Positions 42,807-55,355 are shown, counted from the stretch's first letter. The stretch: DNA of 64,000 nt from Okapia johnstoni (GCA_024291935.2 CM044306.1:9458501-9522500); one strand, 5' to 3'. The notes: generated from the sequence alone by a model not told the origin. Numbers and translations: made by a program.

Positions 42807-43014
42807 GGGGCTTCCCTGGTAGCTCACGTGGTAGAATCTGCCTGCAATGTGGGAGACCTGGGTTCCATCCCTGGGTTGGGAAGATCCCCTGGAGAAGGAT
42901 CTGGCTACCCACTCCAATATTCTTGCCTGGAAAATCCCATGGACAGAGGAGCCTGGTGGGCTACAGTCCATGGGGTTGCAAACAGTCAGACACGACTAAG
43001 CAACTCACACTTGC
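42807..43014 (+). mobile_element. Bov-tA SINE
   Basis: 'aaggggcttccctggtagct' to 'cagacacgactaagcaactc'. Confidence 0.92.
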
Positions 43015-43288
43015 ACAGGAGAACAATACCCGTGGTTCTGTAATCTGGGTAGACCCATGAGGAAGAAACCCTGAGAATGTCCCCCATGGAGCTAGCAGAG
43101 CCAGGTCTGGGAAGCTGGGGAGCTGTGCTGGAGTTCGATGCCTGCCCTTTCCACTTCTGTTCTCTGATGCTGTATTCTTTTCCCGGTTCTCTCTCTGCAG
43201 GGACCTCTCCTCTGGGGCCCCCACACCTGACCCCAGGCAACCTCTGAGGGATAGGCAGACACAGGGCACACTCAGTGCATCCTCAGTG

Positions 43289-43420
43289 TCGATTATTATT
43301 ATTATTTTTTTGGCTGCTCCACGCAGCATACAGGATCCTAGCTCCCTGACTAGGGATCGAACCTGCACCCCTGCATTAGCAGCACAGAGTCTTAGCCACT
43401 GGACCGCCAGGGAAGTCCCC
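43289..43420 (-). mobile_element. CHR-type SINE, short copy, with ATT repeat tail
   Basis: 'attattattattatttttttgg' tail region, 'gggatcgaacctgcacccct' and terminal 'gaccgccagggaagtcccc'. Confidence 0.84.
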
Positions 43421-44789
43421 CAAAGTCGATTCTCTACACCATTCCCCACTGCGAGCTGCACTCAGCCTCAGACCCCTTTGCTTCTGAGCATCAGAGGTCA
43501 TGGGGATCGGGGTGGGATGTTCACCAACCCCGTGAGTTGTGTGCTTCCTCCTTCCCTCCCCTCCAGACCTCACCCATGCACCATTTTCTCTCTACCCTGC
43601 AAGAGCAGTGCCCTCAACATGTACATTCAGTGGGCCACAGCCCCCACACCCTCCCATTCTGAGGTGTGAGGGGGGTTCCTGGTGATCCTGTGCCTAAAGC
43701 CAAAGGAGTTCAGCTCCAGTGGTGGGCATTAAGATGCGGCCCCAGGAGATCTTAGCACATCACTTTGATGAGACAGTTATCAGGGATACCCTGGTGCCCT
43801 TCACGGTGCTGGGCCTGGCACAGGCCCTCAGCAATCTGCTGGAGGGATGGACACAAGGGTTCAGCTGGCAGATAATTTCCGCAGGGCCTGGGGCCGCTGC
43901 TGCTGTTCCCGTGGTAACCGAGTGAGCTAAGCAAGTGACTGCCTGCCCAGCAGGTGGGAGCACCCGCTGGACCGTGGTTTGGTAGAACCAGCCCGTCCTA
44001 CCCGGCTTCTTCCTGGAGGCCCCCTCGAGGTGCAGCGGCAGGAGCTCTGCTGTCAGACACACCCGGGTCTCACCTGAGCTGCAGCACCTGCCACAGCAGG
44101 GCCTGAGTGGGTGACTCCCTGATTCTGAGCCCATTTGTTCCTCGGAGAGATCGAAGTGTCTGTAGGGGTCAAGTGCAGTAGCCTCCGTAAGGCGTGTGCC
44201 CAGAGCCCAGCACGCAGCAGGTGCTTAACCAGTGGTAGCAGTAGAGCTTTGTTAGAAGCAATCTCTGGTAATTGACAGGGCTGCTCACGGGCCCATTAAT
44301 GTGCCTGACCATGCCTGACGACGGGCTCAAGGGTTTTTCTCCATTTCCTCCTCTTTGATGGCTGCAGTCAGCTTCCTTCAGTAGCGAGTCACCAGTGACT
44401 GATGTGGGAAAGGCAGAACAAATCCTCTGCTTCTAGAGAATGTGTTCTCTCTGGCTGGGCTGATTCTAGCCCCACTCCGGCGCCTTCTCCCACGTAACCG
44501 GCACCCACGGTAACTCCAGGGTTCTGCTGCCTGATCGGAGTGCTGTGTCTTCCTCTTGTTCCATCACATCGCTAGAACCCAGCCCTCTTCCCAATGCTCA
44601 GCAGACACTCAACACACACTTGTGAAAGAACGCAGGACTTCAGCACGAGGACAATTTATATTCCACACTGTCTGGCTTGAGCCCCAAACTTGCCACAGTG
44701 TCCCCAAGCCCCTCCTCCGTTCTCCTTTCCCTCGCATAGACTCAAATTCCTCGGAATAAACAAAATGCTCTCTCAGTCCCCAGGGTGGG

Positions 44790-45100
44790 GCTTATTTGTC
44801 ATTTTTCTAAGTGGAAAATAATGTGTACTTAATGTGAAAAAATATGTGACTATTATAGGGGAAAACCCCAGAGACACTAAAATAAGAAAATGGCAAACAT
44901 CCATATTTTCATCACCCGGAGATAATTGCTGTTAGCAGCCAGGTGGGTGGCCTTCGGATCTCTGCAGTTACTGTATGTGCGTGTGTGGATGTGTTTTTAT
45001 GTACGTTTGTTTTCAACCTGCATTGTAAACTCATCAGCATTTCGTGAACATCTTTTCATGCCCGTAAATACTCATCTGTTGACGAGCTCAGTCCTTGGTG
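44790..45100. mobile_element. Possible old LINE remnant
   Basis: AT-rich stretch with phrases such as 'aatatccatattttcatcac'-like text and 'gtgaacatcttttcatgccc', common in old L1/L2 remnants. Family uncertain. Confidence 0.3.
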
Positions 45101-45389
45101 CTGCTGGCTGAAGTTGCCCACCTCCCAGCATCATTTATTTGTTTATTTAAATGCCTTTAAATGGAACATACGTTTCTTGGTTTGTCGTAATCTCCACCCC
45201 TCCCTATGACATTACACCCAAGACCACGGTTGATGGCTAAAGGCACTTGAGTTTTTCGCCCTGACCATCCACCTCGTTTTTAGTTTTCCATCGTGTGGAT
45301 GTACCATCATTTGATTAGATGGTTTTTGCAGGATCTTGGAGGTGGTTTGTGACTTTGGTTGATGGAGGCAGTGGGTTGCAACTCTTATT

Positions 45390-45700
45390 TTTCTTTTTAG
45401 TTTTTTTTCTTTCTGGATCTTTGTCGCTGCTCGCGGGCTTTCTCTAGTTGTGGTGAGTGGGGGCTACTCTTCGTTGAGTAGAAAATAAGAAATAAGTAGG
45501 GAATGCTCCTCATGGTGGCTCCTCTCGTGGTGCGCAGGCTCTGGGAACGCGGCTTCAGTAGCTGCAGCACGCGGGCTCAGTCGTTGTGGCACGCGGGCTT
45601 AGTTGCCCTGTGGCATGTGGGGTCTTCCCAGACCAGGGATGGAACCCGTGTCTCCTGCATTGGCAGGTGGATTCTTAACCGCTGGGCCACCAGGGAAGCC
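45390..45700 (-). mobile_element. CHR-type SINE, near full length
   Basis: From the T-rich tail through 'gctcgcgggctttctctagt' and 'gctgcagcacgcgggctcag' to 'gggccaccagggaagcc', with about 30 inserted A-rich bases near 45480-45505. Confidence 0.88.
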
Positions 45701-48007
45701 TGTAACTCTCTTTTTTGAAGCAGAAGTTCTTCTGAGTGCTGATAAAGAGAAGCATTTGAGGCAAAGATGGCTACCTGGTCACACGAGGATTCAGCATTCT
45801 GACGACACGTAATAGTCTGTCCTTGGTCACTCTTCCCACTTCCCTTCCGCCCCTACCGCAGACCACCCACATTCCGAATTAGAGATCTGAACACACTGGC
45901 TTGAGTCCACTTTGGACAATGGCTTTGTTACTCGAGAAGGCCTGAAATGGAGTGCGAAATTCAGTCAGACCTGGGACGCGTGTGAAATGAGACACATCTC
46001 CTCTGTGTGAGGACCTCCTGGCCTGTGAGTGGACCAGACAAGGAAGCCGCTCTGTGCCAGATGCTGGGGGAGGAATCTTCTTGGAGGAGGTGGCATCCGG
46101 CTGGGCTCTGAAGGACGTGGAGACAGGGAAAGGTGGCAGGAGAAAGAGGTGTGACTTGTGTTGGGACTCCCAGTGGCTCTAGGTGGCTGGCGTGAAAGAT
46201 ACAGGTGCAGGGGTGGGGATGAGGGGGCCAGAGATGAGCCGGGCGATAGATGGTGAAACTCAAGAGTTGAAACATTTCCTTTATTTTCATGGGAAGCCTT
46301 TGGGGCCAAGGATGGCATTCAGACGTGCAGGTTTGAAAGTGGCCCCTGGCAAGCAGTTTGAAGGCAGAGGAGAGACGAGACAAGTGCAGGGCTGAGAAAA
46401 AAGCAGTGACAACAGCCTAGACGGGGAGAGAAGACCTTCAGGAGGCCTGGTGATGCTGCAGGAGAAGCAGGGGTCTAGGGGTCTCCCAAGTGCCAGCCTG
46501 GGGCCCCTGTGTGAACAGCTGTACACGCAGGAGTAGGAGCAGGGCTGGTGGGGGCTGAGAGAGAAGACAGTGAACTAACAAGGGGCTCGAGCATCTTATG
46601 ACAGAGTGAGGAGACCTGGTCTGAAGACAGCTGGACACCCCGTCCGATAGGACTTTGCAACCATGGAAGTGTCCTCCCAGATGTGCTGTCCAAGAGGGTA
46701 GCCACTTAAGACATGGTTGTGTGACGGAGAATGGAAATTTTCACTTTGTTTAGTTGTCCTTAATGCATCTGGCCCCAGGGGCCAGAGGCCACTGTTCCAG
46801 AGAGTGCAGGCCCAGAGCTTGGTGGTCAGGGACGCCTGCTGGGGACGAGGATCGAGGAGCCATCTGCTGAAGCCATCGTACAGGAAAAGACGGGCAGAAA
46901 GCGTTTGAAGTAAGAGGGGCTGAGAGCTGAGGACACAGTCTGGAAGACACCTGTCTCTAAAGGGGAGGTTGCGCAGGGTAAACATGGGGAGACAGGGTGG
47001 GCCGGAGCGGGGGCGGAGAGGCGGGTGGTCATCGCTGGCAGCACCCCACAGTGCACATGAGAGCCAGAGCCGTCTGGGCTGGATCAGGAGGCTGCAGGAC
47101 TGTTGGATGCTGAGCTAAATTACACTCTTGACTTAGAAGCCACTAGATGTGGGACAGCGTTCTACCTTTTGCCAAGCTCCCCCCCCCCCCCACCCCTGCC
47201 CCAGAGATGGCTGTAAAACACGGCAGTGATTTTCAGGTCCCAGAAAATTGAAAACGGTTGCGCTGCTTGTAAAAGGGATGGTGCGGTGGCCATGGAATTC
47301 CCAGCTACTTCCCACCCTCCATCTTGGGGGCGGTCAGCCCTCCGAGGGTGTCACCGCTGCGGGGCAGTGGGCCGGGGGCCAGGCCACCTGCAGCGCAGGC
47401 TCCGGCGAGGCACGAGCTGTCAGTGGCTCTTCTCTCTCGCACGGTTCTCAAAGCGGGGGCAAGCCTGCCGCCCGAGGCCTCACAGCTGGGAGGTGATCTA
47501 AGGACAGGGCTCTAGTCAAGGAAATCTTTGTTTGCACTGGGGAGGCTGGGCTGGCCAGGTGCCCCCGAAGGCCCGCCGCCTGCAGCCCACATGGTCTCCT
47601 TGTTTGCAGGGCCTAGGCAGAGATTTAGGCAGTGTCTGCTCTCAGCTCCAGGTGAACCCTTTCTGGTCTAGGCATAGCGAGTTGCCCCAGGAGAGGATGG
47701 AGATGTTTCAGGATGGGGAGGAGGCCTGGCCCGTCTTTCCTTGGCTGTTTGGTCCCAAGTCAGCGCAAAGGAAGCTCTTGCTTATTCATCAGCAAGTAGC
47801 CCTGGAAGACTCCATTGCCATCTCTGCCCTTGGGCTTTGGAGGGAACCAAATAAACCCCAAACCTTAAGAAAATAAGCCCTCTTCCTCTAAGCCAGAGAA
47901 CAGCTTCTTGGAAAAAGGAAAAGAGGGAGATTCAGCAAGGGAGATGGGCGCCAGGACACCTTCATCTTTTGGGGAAGGCTCAGCTTACCCCCAGTTGACC
48001 AGTGCAT

Positions 48008-48440
48008 GCATGCGTGTGTGCTCAGTAGCTTCAGTCGCATCTGGCTTTTTTCTACCCCATGGACTGTAGCCCGCCAGGCTCTTCTGTCCATGGGGTTCTC
48101 CAGGCAAGAATACCGAGTGGATCAAAGCTGGTGCTCTGGGACAACCCAGAGGGATGGGGTGGGGAAGGAGGTGGGTAGGGGGTTCAGGATGGGGGGACAC
48201 ATGTATGCATGTGGCTGATTCATGTCGACGTATGGCAAAAACCACCACAATATTGTAAAGTAATTAGCCTCCAATTAAATAAACAAATTTTTTTTAAAAA
48301 GGAAAACACACACACACACAAAAAGAATACTGGGTGGGTTGCCATGCCCTCCTCTGGGTTATCTTCCCAACCCAGGGATTGACCCCGCGTCTCCCCCATC
48401 TCCTGCTTTGCAGGCGAATTCTTTACCTGACTGGAGTTCC
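48008..48440 (-). mobile_element. Bov-tA SINE split by a ruminant L1 3' end
   Basis: Inverted Bov-tA: left part 48008-48120 ('tgctcagtagcttcagtcgc' to 'caagaataccgagtgg') and right part 48323-48440 ('aagaatactgggtgggttgc' to 'tacctgactggagttcc'). Confidence 0.88.
48121..48322 (+). mobile_element. Ruminant L1 (L1-BT type) 3' UTR end, 15-bp TSD
   Basis: 'gtgctctgggacaacccaga', 'catgtggctgattcatgtcg', 'caaaaaccaccacaatattg' and 'aattagcctccaattaaata' are the hallmark 3' end of recent ruminant L1, followed by an A-rich and CA tail. AAGAATACCGAGTGG (48106-48120) and AAGAATACTGGGTGG (48323-48337) flank it. About 200 bp, extremely 5'-truncated. Confidence 0.92.
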
Positions 48441-49486
48441 TTTAATAGAGGATGCCCATCCCCCACTGCTGCTTCCTCTAGCGTGTTGGGAGGAAGCCAG
48501 AGAGGGTCCAAGACCAACTGGGGCTGCCCCATTACAGAAGGAAAAATTAGATATGAATTGGGTTCCTGGGATTGGTGAGCAAACGTCATTTATCAAGTGG
48601 ACGTCCCTCTGCCTCCCTCCTGCCCATCACTGGAGGAGCCTGGTAAATGGAAAACGAGTGTGATGAATGGTTTCTGGGGAAGGAAAGCAGACACCACGTG
48701 TTAGACAATCCTGATGGTCATCGGGGCCAGAGGGACACCCCAACATGGGGCTTTCTCTTTTCTGGGCACTCCAAGATCTGAGTCCAGGGGACCTCTTGCA
48801 GCAGCTGGAGAGCTCTGAGCATCAAGTGGAGAATTTCCGCCAGATGTCGAAGCAGAGATGGGCAGCCCCAGGGCTTCCTTTCTGGTGGAGAGGAGACCAG
48901 GGAGGGGAGGGGGGCAGGAACAGATGTGCTGGTTGCTGGGCTGAGGGATGGATGATGCTGGGTTGAGACAGGCTCTGATTGGATGCTGAGTCAAGTTGCC
49001 TTCTTACCTAGAAGACATTCGGTGTGGGAAGACATCCTATCTTAGGCCCAGCTTTCTTGGGAGGTGTGTGTGAAATTTGAGGGTTGGTGTCCAGGCCCTA
49101 GAAAAGCCAGATGAAGATATTTGTCTTGGGTGTGAATTGAGGTCTGGGGCCCAGCCAGAGCTCCTGGAAAGCGTCAGCTGGTACAGAGGAGCAGAGTCCT
49201 TCAGGAGATATTAAGGAGGGTTGGTGACTGATTCGGTGTAGCGGACATGTGAGAGGAAGGCATCTAAATGACTCCCAGATTTCTGGCCTGCCGTTTGCTC
49301 GTGCTTCCTACTCCCCCACCCCCCAACTTCATGTTAATAGGACTGAGTTGCCCAGTGGAGCTTTCTATGGTGATTAAAATGTTCTGTTCTGCGCCCTCCA
49401 GTATGGTAGTTCCCAGCTCCCTGTAGCCACTGAGATCCTGGAACGTGGCTAGCGTGACTGGGAACAGAATTTAGAATGATCTTTCA

Positions 49487-49611
49487 TTTATTTTATCTTT
49501 TTGGCCGTGCTAGGCGGCATGTGGGGTCTTAGTTCCCCAAGCAGATATCAAATCCATGCCCCCTGCTATGGAAGTGTGGAGTCTTCACCACTGGACCGCC
49601 AGGGAAGTCCT
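49487..49611 (-). mobile_element. CHR-type SINE, short copy
   Basis: 'ggccgtgctaggcggcatgt' to 'gaccgccagggaagtcc', flanked by TTAGAATGATCTTT (49470s) and TTAGAATGTTCTTT (49611-49624). Confidence 0.88.
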
Positions 49612-49729
49612 TAGAATGTTCTTTAATTTTAATTGGTTTAAAATGAAATAGCCACAGGTGGCTGGTGGCCACTGCAGGGCACAGCACGGGACTTGAATGT
49701 CTCTCTCTTTTTTTTGTAGATGAGTATCT

Positions 49730-50079
49730 TTTTTTTTATTTTTAGTTTGTTTCGTTTTGGCTGTGCTGGGTCTTCGTTGCTGAGCAGGCTTTTCTCTAGT
49801 TGCGGAGAACGGCAGCTAGTCTCTAGTTGTGGTGCGCGGGCTTCTCATTGTCTAGCCCTGGGGTAGTGGAGCACCGGCTCTCGGGCCCACGGGCTTCAGT
49901 AGCTGCGGCACATGGCTCAGAAGTTGTGGCTCCCAGGCTCTAGAGCACGTGGCTCAACAGTTGTGGCGCACGGGCTTCGTTGCCCTGTGGCTCGTGGGGT
50001 CTTCCTGGATCAGGGATTGAACCCGTGTCTCCTACATTGGCGGGTGGATTCTTTACCACTGAGCCGCCCCGGAAGCCTC
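49730..50079 (-). mobile_element. CHR-type SINE, full length
   Basis: T-rich tail, 'ggctgtgctgggtcttcgtt', repeated 'gttgtggcncacgggctt' blocks and terminal 'gagccgccccggaagcc'. GAATGTCTC occurs on both sides (about 49695 and 50082). Confidence 0.9.
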
Positions 50080-52219
50080 CAGAATGTCTCGTTTTGAGTC
50101 AACATCTGCTTTTCTGCCTTGAGCTGCGATTGGGCACGTATCTATCTCCTTCACTGGCTGGTAATCGCCTTGAGGTTATGGGGTGTTTATAATCTGCAGT
50201 GACATCCCTGCCTCCCAAGCTCTTGCCTGATGCTGTGCACATCGTGGGCATCCAGGAAAGCATGGCTGTGTTCAGTTTTCTGCTGAGAGGCAATTCCTGA
50301 GCAACACAGGCCATTTGGAGTTATCTTCTAAATTCCTTCTAATCCAGGGAGATCCTGGTTTTCTCTCGCCTCTCAGGGCAGCTGGTTACCCGATGACGAT
50401 CAGGGAAGAGGGAAAACCAGGGTTATGAAATGCTTTTGTCAAAGGGCACTGAGCTGGGTGTGGCCACAAGGCACAAAGCAAACATGTGGAGCCTGAGGGC
50501 TGGGAGTTCACTATCAGGACATTGGCTGACACCATGGAGGTGGGCGGGCCCCCCAAAGTGGTGGGACCGATTTTTAAACAGATATAAAGAAACTTAAACC
50601 TGTGTATGAAAATCCTCTCCTTAAAGGATTCACCACACATCCATTCTGGGGCTCTGGAAGATAAAAATAATTAACCAGGAAGTGTTCTCACACTTCCTGC
50701 CTTCCTCCAGACCCAATTCCTCCTTTTCCCCTCCCACCTACTGTTGGAAGAGGGGAGGAGGTTAAGCTGCAGGGGGATGGGGAAGGTTGAGGGAGAGGAG
50801 CAGAAGAGCTGCAGGTTCTGAAGGGAGTGAGTGGTAGAAAAAGATGTTCATGGAATTGCCATGGAATCTGGCAACTGAGTGTCTTGCAGGGTTTGGGATG
50901 GGCAAGTCCAGAACTTGAGTCATGTTGGAATCGACCTCAGACGCCTTGACCGCAAGGCAGCCAGGAGACTGGGCCACGCAGGACCAGATTCAGAAGGGTT
51001 ACACACCCCTGGCCGAGGCGTCCTGGGGGCCGCTTCCCGGACCTGCCTCACCGAGCACAGCACGTTCTCCTGAGTCACCTTTCTGGGGGCAACACTTCCT
51101 CCCTTGCAGGGGACTTCGTTTCACTGGAAATCACTAAAGTGGGCCAGAGCCAAGTTTGGTTGAAAGTTGGGCAACACTGTTTTTTGCCCCAACATGAGTA
51201 AAATGATCATAATGTCATGATGCTGACTTTGCTGTGGGACTTGGGGAAATGGCTCTGAAGATAGTTGTGAAGAGGGAAAGGTTTCAATCTGGGTTTGCCT
51301 TGGCTCCAAAGAGGAGGTCCTTGAGGAGAACCTCCAGCCTCTGCTGACCTCTCTCAGTCCGCCTGGCGCCTCCGACCCTGCTGGGCCATCACGGCTCCAC
51401 CCACGCCAATATCATCACCCCTTCACCAGCTGCGTCCTGGTCCCTGTCTCTTCTGACCCAGGTACAGAAAAATTCCCTTTCTAGACTTCAAAAGAGACAT
51501 ACTAACATGCAGAAGGGTGCTTCCATTGCGGGTGGAGGACTGATTCTCAACTGGGAGGGTTTCTGCCTTCCGGGGGAAACGTGGCAAAGTCTGGAGATGG
51601 TTTTTGGCTGTCACAACTGGGGGTGGGGCTGTGCTGATGGCATCGAGTGGGTGGAGTCTAGGGATGCTGCTAAACATCCTGCAGTGCACATGACAGCCCC
51701 TCTCCCTCCCCCCACCCCACAACAAAGGCTGATCCAGCCCCAAAAGTCCATGGTGCCGAGGCTAAGGAACCCTGGGGGCAAAGGAATCTAAGATAACTCT
51801 TTCCTTCCTTTTGCTGTTATTTTCCAACTTTCCCCAAATGAATTATATATTACTTTGGATTCAGGGGGGAAAAGATGTTTAAAGAAAGGAAAGCCTCTTT
51901 TCTTTTCAAGTGATGCAAGTTTGGCATTGAAGAGGAAAACGAGAGTAATTATCAAGGCGCCAAGGAAAAACAGAGGAAATACAGAAATAGGGCAATAAAC
52001 AAATTTGGAGAATTCAATCTGACAAATATTTGTCAAGTCGAGGGTGCTGCAGGATGCTTGGCGGGTCCAAGATGAACAAGACCATGTCCCAGGCCCAGAG
52101 GAGGTCACGGGTCTGTGGGGCAGAAACTTCCCGGCCAAGAAAAACTCTTTGCAGAACGAGACAACATGAAAACACAAACAATTAAGAGCAGGGGGAACTG
52201 GTTCCAGTTGAGGGTCTGG

Positions 52220-52442
52220 GGGGGCTTTCCTGGTGGCACTGGTGGTAAAGAACCCACCTGCCAATGCAGGAGACATGAGAGACGTGGGTTCGATCCCTGG
52301 GTCGGGAAGATCCCCTGGAGGATGGCATAGCAACCCACTTCAATATTCTTGCTTGGAGAATCCCCATGGACAGAGAAGCCTGGGGGGCTACAGTCCATAG
52401 GGTCACACAGAGTCAGACACAACTGAAGTGACTTAGCACACA
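52220..52442 (+). mobile_element. Bov-tA SINE
   Basis: 'ggggctttcctggtggcact' to 'cagacacaactgaagtgact', with the longer Bov-tA2 head. AGGGTCTGGG lies on both sides. Confidence 0.9.
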
Positions 52443-52617
52443 GGCGTGCATCAGGGTCTGGGAGACCTTCAGGAGGAATATGAAGCACCTGGTTGGCTCT
52501 TGAGTAGGATTTCGATGTGATCAGAGAGCAGCCTGTTGAATTCAAATCCAGCCCCCACGGCTTAGAAATCGGGCAGCCTTAGGCTAATGGACTTTTCAAT
52601 GTCACTCTTTCCTCACT

Positions 52618-52826
52618 GGTGCTTAGTCACTCAGTCATGTCCAATTCTTGGCGACCCCATCGACTGTAGCCCACCAGGCTCCTCTGTCCATGGGGATTCT
52701 CCAGGCTAGAATACTGGAGTGGGTTGCCATGCCCTTCTCCAGGGGATCTTCCCAACTCAGGGATCGAACCCAGGCCTCCCACATTGCAGGTGGATTCTTT
52801 ACCATCTGAGCCACCAGGGAAGCCCT
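52618..52826 (-). mobile_element. Bov-tA SINE
   Basis: Inverted copy from 'gtgcttagtcactcagtcat' to 'gagccaccagggaagccc', only about 175 bases from an oppositely oriented copy, so the two could pair as an inverted repeat in RNA. Confidence 0.92.
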
Positions 52827-53011
52827 TCTTCAGTGGTAAATTTGGTATAATAATGAATGACTATTGTTTCCTTAAAGGATTCACTGCAGGTCCATCTGAG
52901 GCTTTTGATGGGGTAAAACCTATTAATGAGGAAGCAATCTCAGAAGGAACCCTAACCTATAGGGTTGTATGGATGAATGGAAATGCTATAGTGATCCCCA
53001 GCACCAGGCCT

Positions 53012-53200
53012 GGGGCAGTCGTCGGTGGAGCACGGGCTCTAAGGCACGTGAGCTTCAGTAGTTGCAGTGTATGGGCTCAGTGTTGTGGTGCATGGGCTTA
53101 ATTGCCCTGCCAGAAGCGGAATCTTCCCGGACCAGGGATTGAACCTGTGTCCCCTGCATTGGCAGGTGGATTCTTCACCACTGGGGCACCAGGAAAGTCC
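53012..53200 (-). mobile_element. CHR-type SINE, 3'-truncated
   Basis: 'ggtggagcacgggctctaag' to 'ggggcaccaggaaagtcc'; lacks the T-rich end. Confidence 0.82.
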
Positions 53201-54727
53201 AGGAGAGATTCTTTTAATATGTGTTTTATGAATTACACTTATAAGTACAAACTTTCTGTGAAGTGGAGGTGAGGTAGTGAACATTTTGAGTGGGGGTGGC
53301 TGGTTCCCACCAGTCTCTAGGTCATTGGGAAGGTCTCTGGGCCCTGACTCTTGGCACATAGAGAATATGGAGGTGGTGGGCCCAGCTAATCCACTGCAGG
53401 TGATGCGGGGTATGCAGAGAACTGAAGAGGTGGTAGAAGTGTGGGTTGGGGGTTTGGGGGTGGGGTTCCTGCAGAGGCCAGCCTTCCTGGCTCAATCTCA
53501 TCATATCTCTGAGGACCCACTGGGAGAGCCTCAGCTCCCTTGGCTCTAGGTCCTGGGCCTCTGTTTCCCCCAGGTCTTCCTGACTTGGCATGGGGCTCCA
53601 GCAGGAAGAGTGGCCAGAGCATTCTGTCCTCAGAGCTAAAACAGCGAGCCCACTAACACACAGAAGAAAGAGCGAAGCCAAGAATCGGCACAACGAGAGG
53701 GTCGTGCCCTCCTGGGCTATGAGGCCTCTGAACCAGGGGAGGTGAAGTATGTCCATGGAGGCCCAAGACATGTGGAAGGAGCATTCACCTGGATAGACGA
53801 TTACCAAGAAAAACAGAACTCGCTGTCAGTATTTGTGTTCCCCTTAAACATGAAAACAGGAATTAAAGAAAAATCAGAAAATCAGACAGGACCTTCTGAG
53901 GCTGTTTCCTTGCTTTAATGCTTTGTTCCTCCCCCATGAGGCCTGGTTCCCAGCCCCAGCCTGGCTGAGAAGGGGGGTGGGTGTTCTTACTCCCCCAGCT
54001 TCAGCCCTTTCACCGGTCAGTCCAGAGCGTCCAATTTAGTGTCCTCGTCAGCCCTTTCCACATTAAATTGTATGTTTTGGTGAGCAAAATGGGTTGGGAT
54101 TGACCACCGTCTTCCCTTCCATGATGGGAGGTTTTCCAGCCACCAGAAATAGCTGAGGCACATGTGACTTCTGACCCCACAGGCGTGTAAACCCCATGGC
54201 TGGCCCGGGTTGGCCAGGGTGATAACTCTGAGAAACAGGTGGGATGTTTTGTCTGCTTTAAGCCCAAGCACTGCCCCGTAGTGGGCTCACTGGGAACCTC
54301 CCCAGTGGACAGCTCGTTCTAAAAGGACTGTCTCAGTCCTGGACGAAGAGGGTCCTGTCCAGAGATTTCTGGAGAGACATGGAGCTGGCTTCGATGACGA
54401 TAAGTGCCCTCTGGGGCTGGGCAGACTCACCCCCCACCCCCACGTCAGCTGCTCAAGGGCACTCACTGGTGGGCCACCGGGGGGCCAGAGAGCAACTTGA
54501 CACCTTCCTGCACACCGGCCCCCACGGTGCCGGCTGGGGCAGAGTCACTGAACAGTGGACCCCCAAATTCATTCGGGATTTTGCTCATTGTCCTAACACG
54601 GCCAAAACACAATCATTTGCAGAGCTCAGGGTTGAGGGGTCTCCTTCCTGGGAGGCATGGGGGCGTTGGGCAGAGCTGTGCTCAGTGGCCCCAGGCAGCC
54701 GGGTGCTCCAGGGTATAATGTACAAGT

Positions 54728-55070
54728 CTGTGCATATTACATTTGTGAGTGTGCTGAGAGTGTGCTTGTCAGGGGTGGGCACGCATGTGTGCCTGAGTGT
54801 GTACACATGTGAGTGCATGGGAGTATACACGAGTGTGTCGAGTGTGCAAGTGTGAACACAAGACTATGGATTTGAGTGTGTGTTAAGTGTACTAAGTGTC
54901 TTGTGTATGGAGTGTATTTGTGTATGAGTGTGTGTTGGCTGTGTGAGAGAGGGTGTGAGTATGTGTGTGGGGGGCCCGTGTGTATGTGCACGAACGTGCA
55001 CTGGGGTTTGTGTGTATGTGTGGGACTGTGTAGAGAGGTATGTGAACGTATTGAGTGTGTGAGTGTGTGA
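54728..55070 (+). repeat. Degenerate GT-rich minisatellite
   Basis: About 340 bases dominated by GTGTGAGTGTG, GTGTATG and related phrases, ending about 120 bases upstream of the C1QTNF1 exon 2 acceptor. Purine-pyrimidine alternation favours Z-DNA, and UG-rich RNA can bind CELF/TDP-43-type factors. It resembles a decayed microsatellite. Confidence 0.85.
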
Positions 55071-55189
55071 TCACCCTCCCAGGAGGAGCGGCAGTGAAGA
55101 ACCTACTGGCGTTGTGGCTGGGGCGAACTCCGTGGGCTTGTTCTCCCGGTGGGGCTCTTCCAACCCACGTCCTCCCTGTGTCTCCCCAG

Positions 55190-55355
55190 CAGGGCTCGGC
55201 GGGAAGATGGGCTCCCGTGGGCTGGGACTTGCGCTGGCATGCTGCCTGCTGCTGGCCTTTGCCTGTGGTCTGGTGCTGGGCCGAGTGCCCCGTGGGCAGC
55301 AGGAGCAGCAGGAGCAGGAGGGGACCAGGTTGCCGCCGATGGACCACGCTGAGAG
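55190..55355 (+). CDS. C1QTNF1: C1QTNF1 first coding exon (signal peptide)
   Basis: Acceptor 'tgtctccccag' ends at 55189, with a second AG three bases on (CAGCAG, ending 55192). Short UTR, ATG at 55207 in context AAGATGG. Encodes [20 protein letters not shown] and the Gln/Glu-rich start of the mature chain. Donor GAGAG|GTGAGG splits an Arg codon. Coding part 55207-55355. Confidence 0.96.

Larger units (their letters stand above)
38861..55189 (+). other. C1QTNF1: C1QTNF1 intron 1 (about 16 kb)
   Basis: Between the candidate exon 1 and the acceptor at 55189. Contains at least thirteen SINE copies, a short ruminant L1 3' end and a TG-rich tract (listed separately), plus long single-copy stretches (39124-42650, 45701-48005, 50080-52208, 53201-54727) in which I see no convincing exon. 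Alternative 5' exons may be hidden here. Confidence 0.6.
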
